DNA of 64,000 nucleotides from an uncultured Clostridia bacterium (GTDB lineage: Bacteria; Bacillota; Clostridia; Oscillospirales; Acutalibacteraceae). This document shows, piece after piece, positions 1 through 8,948 of this stretch (positions within the stretch are counted from its first letter, which is position 1; every line of letters begins with the position of its first letter). The translations under genes were made by a program, and so were the position numbers. The stretch is taken from NCBI GenBank assembly GCA_945863885.1, contig CAMAZY010000008.1:1-64000 (forward strand), given 5' to 3'. The notes beneath the pieces are model-generated. The model was not told the DNA's origin. It was given only the letters and a program-made list of their open reading frames with translations, and searched no databases.

Positions 1-487
1 TAACAAGCTCCATACCGAGAGAATACGCATATTCGGCTTCTTTTACGGCCGAAACGCCGTTATCAACGGTGACAATCAGTTTCACTCCGTTGTCGGAAAG
101 CTGTTTGACAGCGGCAATATTAAGACCGTATCCCTCGCGGTTACGATCCGGTATGTAGCAAACAACGTCGGCACCCAAAAGGCCAAGATAGGTATACAAC
201 AGTGAGGTGGCTGTCACGCCGTCCGCATCATAGTCACCGTAAATTGCTATTTTTTCATCGTTGTATAAGGCGAGATTGATTCGTTCGACAGCCTTATCCA
301 TATCCTTTAGTTCAAAAGGGTCGTTTAAAGCGGGAGTATTGTCAAGGAACGCAAGAGCCTGCTGTTCAGTGGTAATTCCTCTTGAAATCAGAAGGAGCGC
401 AACAAACGGGTCGATATCAAGTCTCAAGGCAAGCTCGTTGGCTTCGTCCTTATTGACAGACGAGACGCACCACTTCTTTCTTCCCAT
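1..487 (-). CDS. recJ: Single-stranded-DNA-specific exonuclease RecJ, N-terminal part (continues past the left edge)
   Basis: Minus-strand reading frame begins MGRKKWCVSSVNKDEANELA... and contains IAIYGDYDADGVTATSLLY, the DHH-family DYDADG motif, with VTVDNGVS following. Open at base 1. Confidence 0.88.
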   Translation of the reverse strand, partial: MGRKKWCVSSVNKDEANELALRLDIDPFVALLLISRGITTEQQALAFLDNTPALNDPFELKDMDKAVERINLALYNDEKIAIYGDYDADGVTATSLLYTYLGLLGADVVCYIPDRNREGYGLNIAAVKQLSDNGVKLIVTVDNGVSAVKEAEYAYSLGMELV

Positions 488-559
488 TTTATCAATCCTT
501 TCGAACGTAATAATTATTTATTATAGCATAACCGTGCCGTATTATCAACAAAAAAGCCG

Positions 560-2410
560 TCAAAAATTCCATTTGGGCTTTCGGGGTAAATCGGCATTGC
601 TTTGAAAGCCGGTCCGAAGCTCATACGCTTTTATCTCCCGTATAAACAAGGCAGCATATTTATCTTTTTTCACTTCTCCGACACCGGGAATTTCCGAAAA
701 CTCTTTTATATTGGTCGGTTTTTTCGATGACATGATTTTTAAGGTGGCGTCTGTAAAGACAGTAAAAGCCGGTATCCGCTTACTTGATGCGATTTCTTTT
801 CTTAGTTTTTTCAGAATGTCAAACAAATCTCTGTCAAAGCTTTCGCTTTCATCATCAGCAGATAAGTTTTGTCGGGCTTTTCTTGCCGAAAAGTCAACCG
901 ACTTACCGGAAAACAGAACAGATTTTGATTTTTCGGTTATTCGAAGCCGTCCGCCGTCCGAATCAATATAACCGTTACGGATAAGAAGATTGATGATTTC
1001 GCTGACTTTTGCCAACGGGACGTTTTTCATCAGGCCGAAAGTCGAAAGACGGTCAAAGCCTTTTTCGCTCACCTGAGACGTTACGTTGCCTTTCAAAATA
1101 TCGGTAATGAGTTCACTATTCACATTCTGACCGGTTCTGACGATGCAGGACAGGATCATTTTTGCATATTGATTCAAGCTTTCTTTGTTGTCATCATTCC
1201 GGCATGAGGAACAATTTCCGCACTTTTCTGCCGTTCTTTCGCCAAAGTACGACAATATGTATCGTCTGAGACACCCTGTGCATTCGGCGTAGCCGATCAT
1301 ATCGTCAAGCTTGCGCAGCCGAAGCTTTCGAAGCTTTGCCGCATCGAGAGAAGAAAGTTCTTCATTTTCGCTTGGATTCTCGATAAAAAAGCGTTGGGTT
1401 CTGATATCGCCGGCGTTGTACATCAATATACAGTCGGCACTGCAGCCGTCTCTGCCGGCTCTTCCGGCTTCCTGATAATAGCTTTCAATGTCCCCCGGCA
1501 TATTGTAGTGGATAACAAACGAAACGTTCGATTTATCAATTCCCATACCGAAAGCATTTGTGGCGACTATGATCTGCTTGTCGTCGTTGACGAATTCTTC
1601 CTGGTTTTGCTTTCTTTCCTGAGCGCTGAGTCCGGCGTGATACTTGGTAACACTGAGACCTTGCGCCGAAAGGACTTCATAAAGCCGGTCCGTTGTTTTA
1701 CGGGAAGAACAATAAATGATTCCGCTTCTGCCTTTGTAAAGCGCAAGATACTGTTTCAGTGTTTCCGGTTTGTTCTTCGGTTTAACGACTTCAAAATACA
1801 GATTCTTCCGATCGAAACTTAATATCGATACAGTCGGGCCCAAAAGCCCGATCAGTTCGATGATATCCCTGCGGACTCTTTCGGTTGCCGTAGCGGTGCA
1901 GGCACAGACAACCGGTCTTTTGGAAAACCGATTGACAAAATCTTTGATTTTAAGGTAATTCGGACGAAAATCCTGACCCCATTGTGAGACACAGTGTGCC
2001 TCGTCAACAACAACCATAGAGATCTCAACTTCGTCACACAAAGCGGAAAACGCATGTGTGTTCAGCCGCTCCGGGGCAACATAGATAATTTTATAGGCGC
2101 CTTTTCTGGCTCGTGTAAGCGCAAGTGAGATTTGCTTTTCATTCAGCGAGCTGTTCAGATATGCCGCTTTCACGCCGTTCTGGATCAAGGCATTGACCTG
2201 ATCTTTCATAAGAGAAATCAAGGGTGATACGACGATTGTTATCCCTCTAAACATCAGAGCCGGCACCTGAAAACAGATCGATTTTCCTGCTCCCGTCGGC
2301 ATGACGGCAAGCGTATCTTGTCCCGAAAGCAGAGAGTCAATGACATTTAATTGCCCTTCACGAAAAGACGAATAGCCGAAATACTCCGATAATACTTCAT
2401 ATTTATCCAA
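560..2410 (-). CDS. recQ: ATP-dependent DNA helicase RecQ; probable TTG start (LDKYEVLSEYFGYSSFREGQ) rather than the upstream ORF start
   Basis: FREGQ, MPTGAGKS, VDEAHCVSQWGQDFRP, QEAGRAGRDG, Zn-binding C-rich RQC region and HRDC-like C-terminus. Purine-rich AGGGA precedes TTG at 2410. Confidence 0.93.
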   Translation of the reverse strand: MDKYEVLSEYFGYSSFREGQLNVIDSLLSGQDTLAVMPTGAGKSICFQVPALMFRGITIVVSPLISLMKDQVNALIQNGVKAAYLNSSLNEKQISLALTRARKGAYKIIYVAPERLNTHAFSALCDEVEISMVVVDEAHCVSQWGQDFRPNYLKIKDFVNRFSKRPVVCACTATATERVRRDIIELIGLLGPTVSILSFDRKNLYFEVVKPKNKPETLKQYLALYKGRSGIIYCSSRKTTDRLYEVLSAQGLSVTKYHAGLSAQERKQNQEEFVNDDKQIIVATNAFGMGIDKSNVSFVIHYNMPGDIESYYQEAGRAGRDGCSADCILMYNAGDIRTQRFFIENPSENEELSSLDAAKLRKLRLRKLDDMIGYAECTGCLRRYILSYFGERTAEKCGNCSSCRNDDNKESLNQYAKMILSCIVRTGQNVNSELITDILKGNVTSQVSEKGFDRLSTFGLMKNVPLAKVSEIINLLIRNGYIDSDGGRLRITEKSKSVLFSGKSVDFSARKARQNLSADDESESFDRDLFDILKKLRKEIASSKRIPAFTVFTDATLKIMSSKKPTNIKEFSEIPGVGEVKKDKYAALFIREIKAYELRTGFQSNADLPRKPKWNF

Positions 2411-2424
2411 AACGATCCCTCGGT

Positions 2425-3135
2425 TTAAACAAAAAATCTTTTTGACAGCCAGCGGCGCATATGCTTGCTTGAATAACAATAAACCAAAAACGCAACCAGA
2501 ACCGCACATGAAACAAAGATAATCATACCGATATCAAATGCGCTTTTCAAGCTTGTTACATTCCGGATAAGAGCACCTAATACAAGACTTGCTAAGGCGA
2601 TATCAACCGTAATCAGTACCGTTCTCAAAAGCCAGTGCCGTTTTTTGCGTTTCGTCCAAAGCATATAAAACAATACCATCAGCGAAACAATACAGATAAA
2701 CGGAAGCGCACAGAGAAAATACCAGTCTTTTCCGCTTTCGTGATGAATGGCAAAAAAGAAGTAAACATAGGCGGCAACCCCGACGGTATCCAAAGCCCAC
2801 ATCAGAAACGGCTTGAGCTTTTTCGTGAAAAACGGAAAGACAAAAATCACCCATATCAGAAACGATGTGGTGTTAACATACACTGACCAGAATCCGCCTT
2901 TAAAAATTGCATTTGTCAGGAAGCACACAATATTCGGAATAAAAATAATTACCGAAACAATATACGCAATAAACCTTTTTTTGATTCCTTGGGGAATATG
3001 CTCCTGAGACGAAAACGGCGGCTGCGTTTCTTCGGGCTTTGTTTGTATGTTGGGATTGATTACGGGCGTAGCACATAAAGCGCATTTTTTGGCGCTGTCG
3101 TCCAGTTCTACGCCGCAGTTAACGCAATAAGACAT
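2425..3135 (-). CDS. Zinc-ribbon (CxxC...CxxC) multi-pass membrane protein, DUF6320-like
   Basis: N-terminal MSYCVNCGVELDDSAKKCALCATP zinc ribbon followed by about 6 hydrophobic segments. Confidence 0.65.
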   Translation of the reverse strand: MSYCVNCGVELDDSAKKCALCATPVINPNIQTKPEETQPPFSSQEHIPQGIKKRFIAYIVSVIIFIPNIVCFLTNAIFKGGFWSVYVNTTSFLIWVIFVFPFFTKKLKPFLMWALDTVGVAAYVYFFFAIHHESGKDWYFLCALPFICIVSLMVLFYMLWTKRKKRHWLLRTVLITVDIALASLVLGALIRNVTSLKSAFDIGMIIFVSCAVLVAFLVYCYSSKHMRRWLSKRFFV

Positions 3136-3152
3136 ATCATACCTCCGAGCAG

Positions 3153-4451
3153 TTATTCTCTGTTACTTTCGATTTTCACGTGAATTCCCATCTTTACAAG
3201 TCTTGTAAAAAATTCACGTTCAATATCACTCTCTTGATAGCAGTTGGAAAAAGTGAAAACAAGCTTATCATCAAATGTTATAACGCCGCATCTGGCTCCG
3301 TTCAGCTTTCCGGGGCCGGTAAAAAACATATATTTTTCAATATGCTCTTTCATTTCCCCGGGAAGTGAAACAGGGCCGATATTTGAAATGAGAGCGGAAG
3401 TTGTCTGCTCTCCGGTAAGCAGGAAAGTGATCGCAACGCCAAGGTTTTTAATCCCCAATGGGATATATTTTGTGAAAGGATTTTTTTCAATTTTCAGATT
3501 CTGGGTCATCATGGAGTTAACTTCCTTTTCGTCATTTGCCAGTCTCAGCTGAAGAGAGACAAGCTTCAAAATCTGCTCAAAGGTGTAGTCCCCCATATTG
3601 GGATTCATTTTTACCCGCAGACATAAAACAAAATTTCGCAGCGTATCCGTCGGATAAAACTTCCGGAGATTAACCGGAATCTGAACACTGACCTCCCTCG
3701 GTTTTTTTACTTGTTCCGCCTTTTGCTTCTGATAATGTATATCCATCAGCATTGCAGCAAAAAATTCCGTAACCGTAACCTGATACCGTTTGCAAAGCGC
3801 ATGGACTTGCTGAAATGACATGATGCCGACAGTGTAATTACACATATGCTCGCCTGCTTTGGTACCGACAGCATGATAAACAGGCTTGTCCCGGCGATTG
3901 TATTTGACTTTGGACGAGGCAAAGCGATTATATGCATCTTCGGTTTCTGACTTCGTCGGCTTATCGTTCAAGTCAAGAATGACACCCGAAGCCGGTATAT
4001 TGTGCCCTTTCAATCTCAGATATTCGGCGACAACCGTTGACACAAATACGACGTTGCCGTAACCGTCGCTGATTGCGTGATAAATGTCAACGGATATTCT
4101 TTTTCCATAATAGTACATACGGAAGAGAAAGCCTTTATTTTCTTTGAAATTAACCCGATAGCAGAGATTTTTTATGTCCGGTGAAACAGCAGCTTGATTC
4201 GGATTCTTTTCAAAAAAATACCAGAAGAAGCCCTTTCGGATTCTGACATTAAAGCTCGGCATCCGCTCAAGCGTACGGTTCAAGGCTTTTTCAAGAATTT
4301 CGGGGTCCACCTCTTCTTTCAGCTCGACACCGATTCTGAATACATTGGACCATGAATTGGAATTCTGTCCCGGGAAAATTTTGGCAGCGTTATCAAGCTT
4401 GAACCAATCAAAGCCGTTGCTTTTCATATCCTCAGCCTTTCCGATATACAA
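3153..4451 (-). CDS. Condensation-domain-superfamily acyltransferase (alcohol acetyltransferase/PapA-like)
   Basis: HAISDG (HxxxDG) active-site motif at 4062..4079, preceded by DPEILEKALNRTLERMPSFNVRI, typical of condensation/acyltransferase folds. Confidence 0.7.
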   Translation of the reverse strand: MYIGKAEDMKSNGFDWFKLDNAAKIFPGQNSNSWSNVFRIGVELKEEVDPEILEKALNRTLERMPSFNVRIRKGFFWYFFEKNPNQAAVSPDIKNLCYRVNFKENKGFLFRMYYYGKRISVDIYHAISDGYGNVVFVSTVVAEYLRLKGHNIPASGVILDLNDKPTKSETEDAYNRFASSKVKYNRRDKPVYHAVGTKAGEHMCNYTVGIMSFQQVHALCKRYQVTVTEFFAAMLMDIHYQKQKAEQVKKPREVSVQIPVNLRKFYPTDTLRNFVLCLRVKMNPNMGDYTFEQILKLVSLQLRLANDEKEVNSMMTQNLKIEKNPFTKYIPLGIKNLGVAITFLLTGEQTTSALISNIGPVSLPGEMKEHIEKYMFFTGPGKLNGARCGVITFDDKLVFTFSNCYQESDIEREFFTRLVKMGIHVKIESNRE

Positions 4452-4575
4452 AAAATGAAACTTTCTTTTTATTATACAACAAAAAACTCATCTTGGCAAC
4501 CAAAATCACCGGCAGACTTGCTCTTTTTGATTCGGTATGATATGATAGCAAAAGAAAAACATAGGAGCTACTAAA

Positions 4576-5565
4576 GTGAGAAGTTTTACGATTGAAAAAA
4601 ATGATGCCGATCAGCGTCTCGATAAATATCTTACCAAAAGCTTTCCTAATCTTCCGAAAGCTTTGATGTACAAATATATCAGAATCAAGCGGATCAAAGT
4701 CAACGGCAAACGAGCGGAGATTTCCACCCGTCTGAAGCTTGGGGACAAAATCGACTTATATATCAACGACGAATTCTTCGCAAAAAGCGAAACAAAATAT
4801 GATTTTATGTCGGCCTCCAAAAAGCTTGACATCATTTATGAGGATGACAACATTCTTCTACTTAATAAGAAAGTCGGTCTGCTTTCCCATCCGGACGAAA
4901 ACGAATACACGGATACACTGATAACAAGAGTCAAGCGGTATCTTTTTGAAAAAGGAGAATTTGATCCGGAAAATGAAGCCTCCTTTACGCCGTCTTTGGT
5001 AAACCGTATTGACCGTAATACCAGCGGTATTGTCATAGCCGCCAAAAACGCCGAAGCATTACGGATTATGAATCAGAAAATGAAAGACAGAGAGCTTCAT
5101 AAGTTGTATTTGTGCGTTGTTCACGGCGTGCCGAAGCCGAAAGAAGCTGTTCTTGAGGGGTATCTGACAAAGGACGAAGATAAAAACAAGGTCTTTATCA
5201 GCCGGAACAAGACAGATGGAGCCAAGCTTATCCGGACAAAATATCGGGTCCTCGCCGAAAAAGACGATTTAAGCTTGCTTGAAGTAGATTTGCTGACAGG
5301 CAGAACGCATCAGATCCGAGCCCATTTAGCTTCCATCGGTCACCCGCTGTTAGGCGACGGTAAGTACGGTACGAATAAGCTGAACAAAAAAAGCGGGCTG
5401 AAAAAGCAGTGTCTGTGTTCCTACAAGCTGATATTTGATTTTACCACGGACGCCGGATCGCTTTCCTATCTTAACGGAAAACAGTTTCAGATCCGTGATG
5501 TATGGTTTCAGGACGAGTTTTTTTCACAAAACGCCTTTGAAAAAACAAACAACAAGCATCGGTAA
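4576..5565 (+). CDS. RluA-family pseudouridine synthase with N-terminal S4 domain
   Basis: S4-like N-terminus (DQRLDKYLTKSFPNLPKALMYKYIRIKRIKVNGKR), VNRIDRNTSGIVIAAK and LLTGRTHQIRAHLASIGHPLLGD. Confidence 0.93.
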   Translation: MRSFTIEKNDADQRLDKYLTKSFPNLPKALMYKYIRIKRIKVNGKRAEISTRLKLGDKIDLYINDEFFAKSETKYDFMSASKKLDIIYEDDNILLLNKKVGLLSHPDENEYTDTLITRVKRYLFEKGEFDPENEASFTPSLVNRIDRNTSGIVIAAKNAEALRIMNQKMKDRELHKLYLCVVHGVPKPKEAVLEGYLTKDEDKNKVFISRNKTDGAKLIRTKYRVLAEKDDLSLLEVDLLTGRTHQIRAHLASIGHPLLGDGKYGTNKLNKKSGLKKQCLCSYKLIFDFTTDAGSLSYLNGKQFQIRDVWFQDEFFSQNAFEKTNNKHR

Positions 5566-5583
5566 GAAACCCTGCCGATGCTT
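5554..5583. terminator. Probable bidirectional terminator between convergent genes
   Basis: AAGCATCGG-N12-CCGATGCTT inverted repeat overlapping the rluA-type stop codon, with T-rich flanks on each strand. Confidence 0.6.
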
Positions 5584-5596
5584 CGTTTGTTTGATA

Positions 5597-6370
5597 TCAG
5601 TTTCCGCATTCAATGCTGATCTGATTGAATTGATAAAGAATATCATCTATTTTGGTATTCTGCTTCTCCTCGCCCGCTTTGTCGAGTACGATTCTGCCTT
5701 TATCCATCATGATAAGACGGGTACCGTATTCAACGGCGTACCGGAGATTATGCGTAACCATTAACGCTGTTGCTTTCTTCTCCTTAACAAACATATCGGT
5801 AAGCTGCATAATTCTTTCGGACGACTTCGGATCAAGCGCAGCCGTATGCTCGTCAAGAATCAGAATGTCGATATCCGACATATTGGCGATAACCAGTGCG
5901 AGTGCCTGTCTCTGACCGCCGGAAAGGGAGCCGACCTGAACGTCGAGGCGGTTTTCAAGACCCATATTACATTCTTCAAGCAGTGATTTGTAATAGTCCA
6001 TGCGCTTTTTGTTGATTGCGGGCGTGAGAAGATAGCGTTTATTCTTATTATCGGCAAGAGCCATGTTTTCCAATATTGTAAGCTTTGCCGCACTACCCTT
6101 TTGCGGATCCTGAAATACACGTCCGATGTATTTCGCTCTCACATATTCGTTCATCTTCGTTATGTTCTTTCCGTCAAGAACGATTTTACCCGAATCAACC
6201 GGAAGAGAACCGCAAAGAAGGTTGAGCATGGTGGTTTTTCCGCTTCCGTTTGAACCTACCACACAGACAAATTCGCCTTTTTCAATCTTCAGGTTAAAAC
6301 CGTCGAACAGCGTTGTTTCATCGGGTGTACCGACATTGAATTTTTTCACAATATCAATAAACTCTATCAT
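5597..6370 (-). CDS. ABC transporter ATP-binding protein (tryptophan/ABC_sub_bind-type system, TrpZ-like)
   Basis: Walker A GSNGSGKTT, LSGGQRQALAL signature, LILDEHTAALDPK Walker B; overlaps the permease gene. Confidence 0.9.
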   Translation of the reverse strand: MIEFIDIVKKFNVGTPDETTLFDGFNLKIEKGEFVCVVGSNGSGKTTMLNLLCGSLPVDSGKIVLDGKNITKMNEYVRAKYIGRVFQDPQKGSAAKLTILENMALADNKNKRYLLTPAINKKRMDYYKSLLEECNMGLENRLDVQVGSLSGGQRQALALVIANMSDIDILILDEHTAALDPKSSERIMQLTDMFVKEKKATALMVTHNLRYAVEYGTRLIMMDKGRIVLDKAGEEKQNTKIDDILYQFNQISIECGN

Positions 6371-7302
6371 GCCTTTGACGCCCCTTTCTTAATGGAATTG
6401 CTGAAAACAAGGGCAACGGTAAACAAAACCGCCATGATAATTTTATTATAAGCTGACGGCACGCCGAGATAGGTCGCTATAGCAAGACAAGCCTGGTACA
6501 CGATCGAGCCGAGAATAACCATGGTGGTCGGTTTGAGAAAACGCAGTTTCCCGAAAAGAGAAAGACCGATAATAACGCTGGCAAGACCGATGACAATCAT
6601 GCCGATACCCATTCCCTGATTGGCGTTGGCTCTTGAAGTGGCAATCAGGGCACCCGCAACGGCCGCATATCCGTTTGAAATGGCAAGACCGGTAATTTTG
6701 CTTCGGCCCGGATTTTGTGCAAGCATCGAAACATATTGCTCATTGCAGCCGGTCGCCCGAAGCAACAGACCGTTTTTTGTCTTGAGGTACCAGTCCAGAA
6801 TCCATTTAAAAATCAGCGCAACCACAAGGAAGGTAATCAGTTCACGAAGATTGAACGCCCCGGTCTTATCAGGAATAAGCGATGCCGGAAACGTGCGCAA
6901 AACAGTCGGATCGTTTCTTGAAAACGAAATCGTACTCAGGGCACCCTCTCCGTTGAAGCTTCCGCCGTTACCGACAACAGCAAGAACAAGGTTGACGGAT
7001 ATCAGAGCAGTTGAAACAAGAATACCGCAAAGAAGCGGTCTTATTTTCAGCTTGACATGAAGCAGGCCCGTAACACAGCCGGCAAGAGAGCCGAGGACAA
7101 AGGCAACGATCACGGCAAGCCAGGGGTTCACACCTTTGCAGACCAACAGCGAGTAGCTCACACCGCCGAGAAGTACGGTTCCTTCGACGGACAGATCGGC
7201 AAAATCAAGAATACTGAACGAGATATAAAAGCCGAGCGCCAGAATCGAATACATCAGGCCGTCGCGCAAAAATACATCCATACAAGCAAGAACAGAACTC
7301 AT
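6367..7302 (-). CDS. ABC transporter permease (TrpY-like, branched-chain permease fold)
   Basis: Multi-pass membrane protein between the ATPase and the binding-protein gene; ISFSILDFADLSVEGTVLLGG. Confidence 0.85.
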   Translation of the reverse strand: MSSVLACMDVFLRDGLMYSILALGFYISFSILDFADLSVEGTVLLGGVSYSLLVCKGVNPWLAVIVAFVLGSLAGCVTGLLHVKLKIRPLLCGILVSTALISVNLVLAVVGNGGSFNGEGALSTISFSRNDPTVLRTFPASLIPDKTGAFNLRELITFLVVALIFKWILDWYLKTKNGLLLRATGCNEQYVSMLAQNPGRSKITGLAISNGYAAVAGALIATSRANANQGMGIGMIVIGLASVIIGLSLFGKLRFLKPTTMVILGSIVYQACLAIATYLGVPSAYNKIIMAVLFTVALVFSNSIKKGASKA

Positions 7303-7333
7303 ATCAATTATTCCTTTTTATTAAGATATGCAT

Positions 7334-7367
7334 TGACAAGGTGCGGCAGGAAAGTCGCACCTTGTCA
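7334..7367 (-). other. Intercistronic hairpin between the binding-protein and permease genes
   Basis: TGACAAGGTGCG-N10-CGCACCTTGTCA, 12-bp perfect inverted repeat; no U-tract on the transcribed strand. Confidence 0.6.
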
Positions 7368-7388
7368 GCTTATGAAAGCGAAATTAAA

Positions 7389-8501
7389 TTATTTATTTGT
7401 TACGACGGTTTCCGCTTCGGTATACGCTTTCGGCATTTCAATGTTGAGAGAAGCAAGTACCTCAGAGTTTACAACCGGATCGGCTTTGGAAATTGTCTGA
7501 ACGGCCATCGTGGAAGCGTCGGCACCGTTGAGAACCTCGATTCCCATATTACCGGTGACCTTGCCGAGTTCAACATAGTCAATAGAAACAGCGGCAAGAC
7601 ATCCGTTTTTAACCTGTTCAACTTCAGAACCGTAAACCGGAATGCCGGCTTCGTTGGCTGCGTTCAGAACAACAGAAAGATTGTTAACAACCTTGTTATC
7701 GGTGAAGTTATTGATGCAGTCAACTTCTGAAGCAAGAGCGGCAGCTGCTGCCGGGATATCGGAATCGTTCTGAATACCCGTAGCTTTAACCTCGATATTT
7801 CTCTTTTTACATACTTCTTTGAGTGTGTTGAGCTGTGAAATAGAGTTGGCTTCGCTTGTTGTGTAAAGAATGCCGATTGACTTAACGTCCGGCTGCATTG
7901 ACTGAATCAGATCAACTTGTGCATCAAGGTTCAGAACATCGGAAGTGCCGGTACAAAGAGAACCCGGATTCTCCATTGAGTCAACGATTTTTGCAGCAAC
8001 AGGATCAGATACAGCGCAGAAAATAACAGGGATATCCGTACCCTCCGTAGCGGCATAAGCAACCGTGGCGGCAGGAGTAGCAATGGCAAAAATCATGTCA
8101 TACTTTTTGGCTACCATACTTTCAGCATACGTCTTACAGTCTGAATCTGCGGCAGCATCGGAACCAATCTGGCGGTCAAGCTCATATTTAAGACCGCTTT
8201 CTTTCAAAGCAGTTTCTATTCCGGTGTAGCAGTTGTCAAGAGACGGATGAGAAACATATTGAATAACGCCGATTTTCAGTGTTTTACCATCGGAAGCGCC
8301 GTTTGCTGAGGTCTTCTCAACAGAGGAAGCAGTGGTTGCTTCATCGGAAGAATCTTTGGTTGCATCAGCAGAAGAAACAGTGGTTTCCTCAGTAGAAGAA
8401 TCTGTAGCGGAAGTGTCGTCTTTTCCGCCGCAAGCAGCAAAGGCAAAGATCATTGCCGCACAAAGAATCAGTGCAAGAACTTTAATAATTGATTTTTTCA
8501 T
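7389..8501 (-). CDS. trpX: ABC transporter substrate-binding lipoprotein, ABC_sub_bind family (TrpX-like)
   Basis: Lipobox-like signal (MKKSIIKVLALILCAAMIFAFAACGG), Ser/Thr linker, then IGVIQYVSHPSLDNCYTGIETALKE. Downstream of a T-box with Trp specifier. Confidence 0.82.
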   Translation of the reverse strand: MKKSIIKVLALILCAAMIFAFAACGGKDDTSATDSSTEETTVSSADATKDSSDEATTASSVEKTSANGASDGKTLKIGVIQYVSHPSLDNCYTGIETALKESGLKYELDRQIGSDAAADSDCKTYAESMVAKKYDMIFAIATPAATVAYAATEGTDIPVIFCAVSDPVAAKIVDSMENPGSLCTGTSDVLNLDAQVDLIQSMQPDVKSIGILYTTSEANSISQLNTLKEVCKKRNIEVKATGIQNDSDIPAAAAALASEVDCINNFTDNKVVNNLSVVLNAANEAGIPVYGSEVEQVKNGCLAAVSIDYVELGKVTGNMGIEVLNGADASTMAVQTISKADPVVNSEVLASLNIEMPKAYTEAETVVTNK

Positions 8502-8575
8502 TTTAAATGACTCCTTTTGATTTACTGTATTTTATTTTATGATAGGTTTCGGTGTGTGAAGACTCAGATAAAGCT

Positions 8576-8605
8576 TCACCATCGTTTTGTCAATAAAATC
8601 ATCAT
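8576..8605 (-). CDS. Putative tryptophan leader peptide MMILLTKRW* between the T-box terminator and trpX
   Basis: Minus strand reads ACGGAGGAATCAAT-ATG ATG ATT TTA TTG ACA AAA CGA TGG TGA: GGAGG Shine-Dalgarno 7 nt upstream, Trp as the last sense codon. Confidence 0.55.
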   Translation of the reverse strand: MMILLTKRW

Positions 8606-8617
8606 ATTGATTCCTCC

Positions 8618-8656
8618 GTAAAAAATAAAAAAAGCTTGCCCCTGAAAAGGGACAAG
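8618..8656 (-). terminator. T-box intrinsic terminator
   Basis: Minus strand CTTGTCCCTTTTCAGGGGCAAG followed by CTTTTTTTATTTTTT. Confidence 0.85.
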
Positions 8657-8900
8657 ACTTAAAATCCTGCGGTACCACCCAAATTGATGTTTCCATCCAC
8701 TCTTCATTGCACAGATTATGCAACCCGACTTGATAACGGGTACGGCTCCCGTCGGTTACTACTTGCTTACGCTTTCGACCGCCCTCATAAGTCCATTCGC
8801 CAAAAGGCCGGATACCGAAATCACACCGTCATCGGCTCTCTAAAATCCGGGAACTAAAGGTTACTATTCTTAATCTCAGGTTTCGTTTCTTCATTTGTTG
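8618..8900 (-). ncRNA. T-box riboswitch with UGG (Trp) specifier
   Basis: Minus strand contains T-box core TTTGGGTGGTACCGCAGG (8665-8685 region), AGAGAG GA-motif, specifier loop GCGAA-TGG-ACTTATGAG (TGG complement at 8793..8795), and terminator CTTGTCCC/GGGGCAAG plus U-tract. Confidence 0.93.
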
Positions 8901-8905
8901 ACACG

Positions 8906-8934
8906 ATTTTAGCACATTAAAGTCATGATGTCAA
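8906..8934 (-). promoter_or_regulatory. Sigma-A-like promoter for the T-box/trpX operon
   Basis: Minus strand TTGACA-17 bp-TAAAAT. Confidence 0.75.
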
Positions 8935-8948
8935 GAGAAAAATGCAAT

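Noticed and set aside
8332-8520. 62-aa plus-strand ORF opposite the trpX signal/linker
   Set aside because: Antisense of the Ser/Thr-rich linker; repetitive VASSEES translation is a codon artefact.
8532-8723. 63-aa minus-strand ORF in the trpX leader
   Set aside because: Runs through the T-box core and terminator in a different frame from the mini-ORF; inconsistent with the RNA structure.
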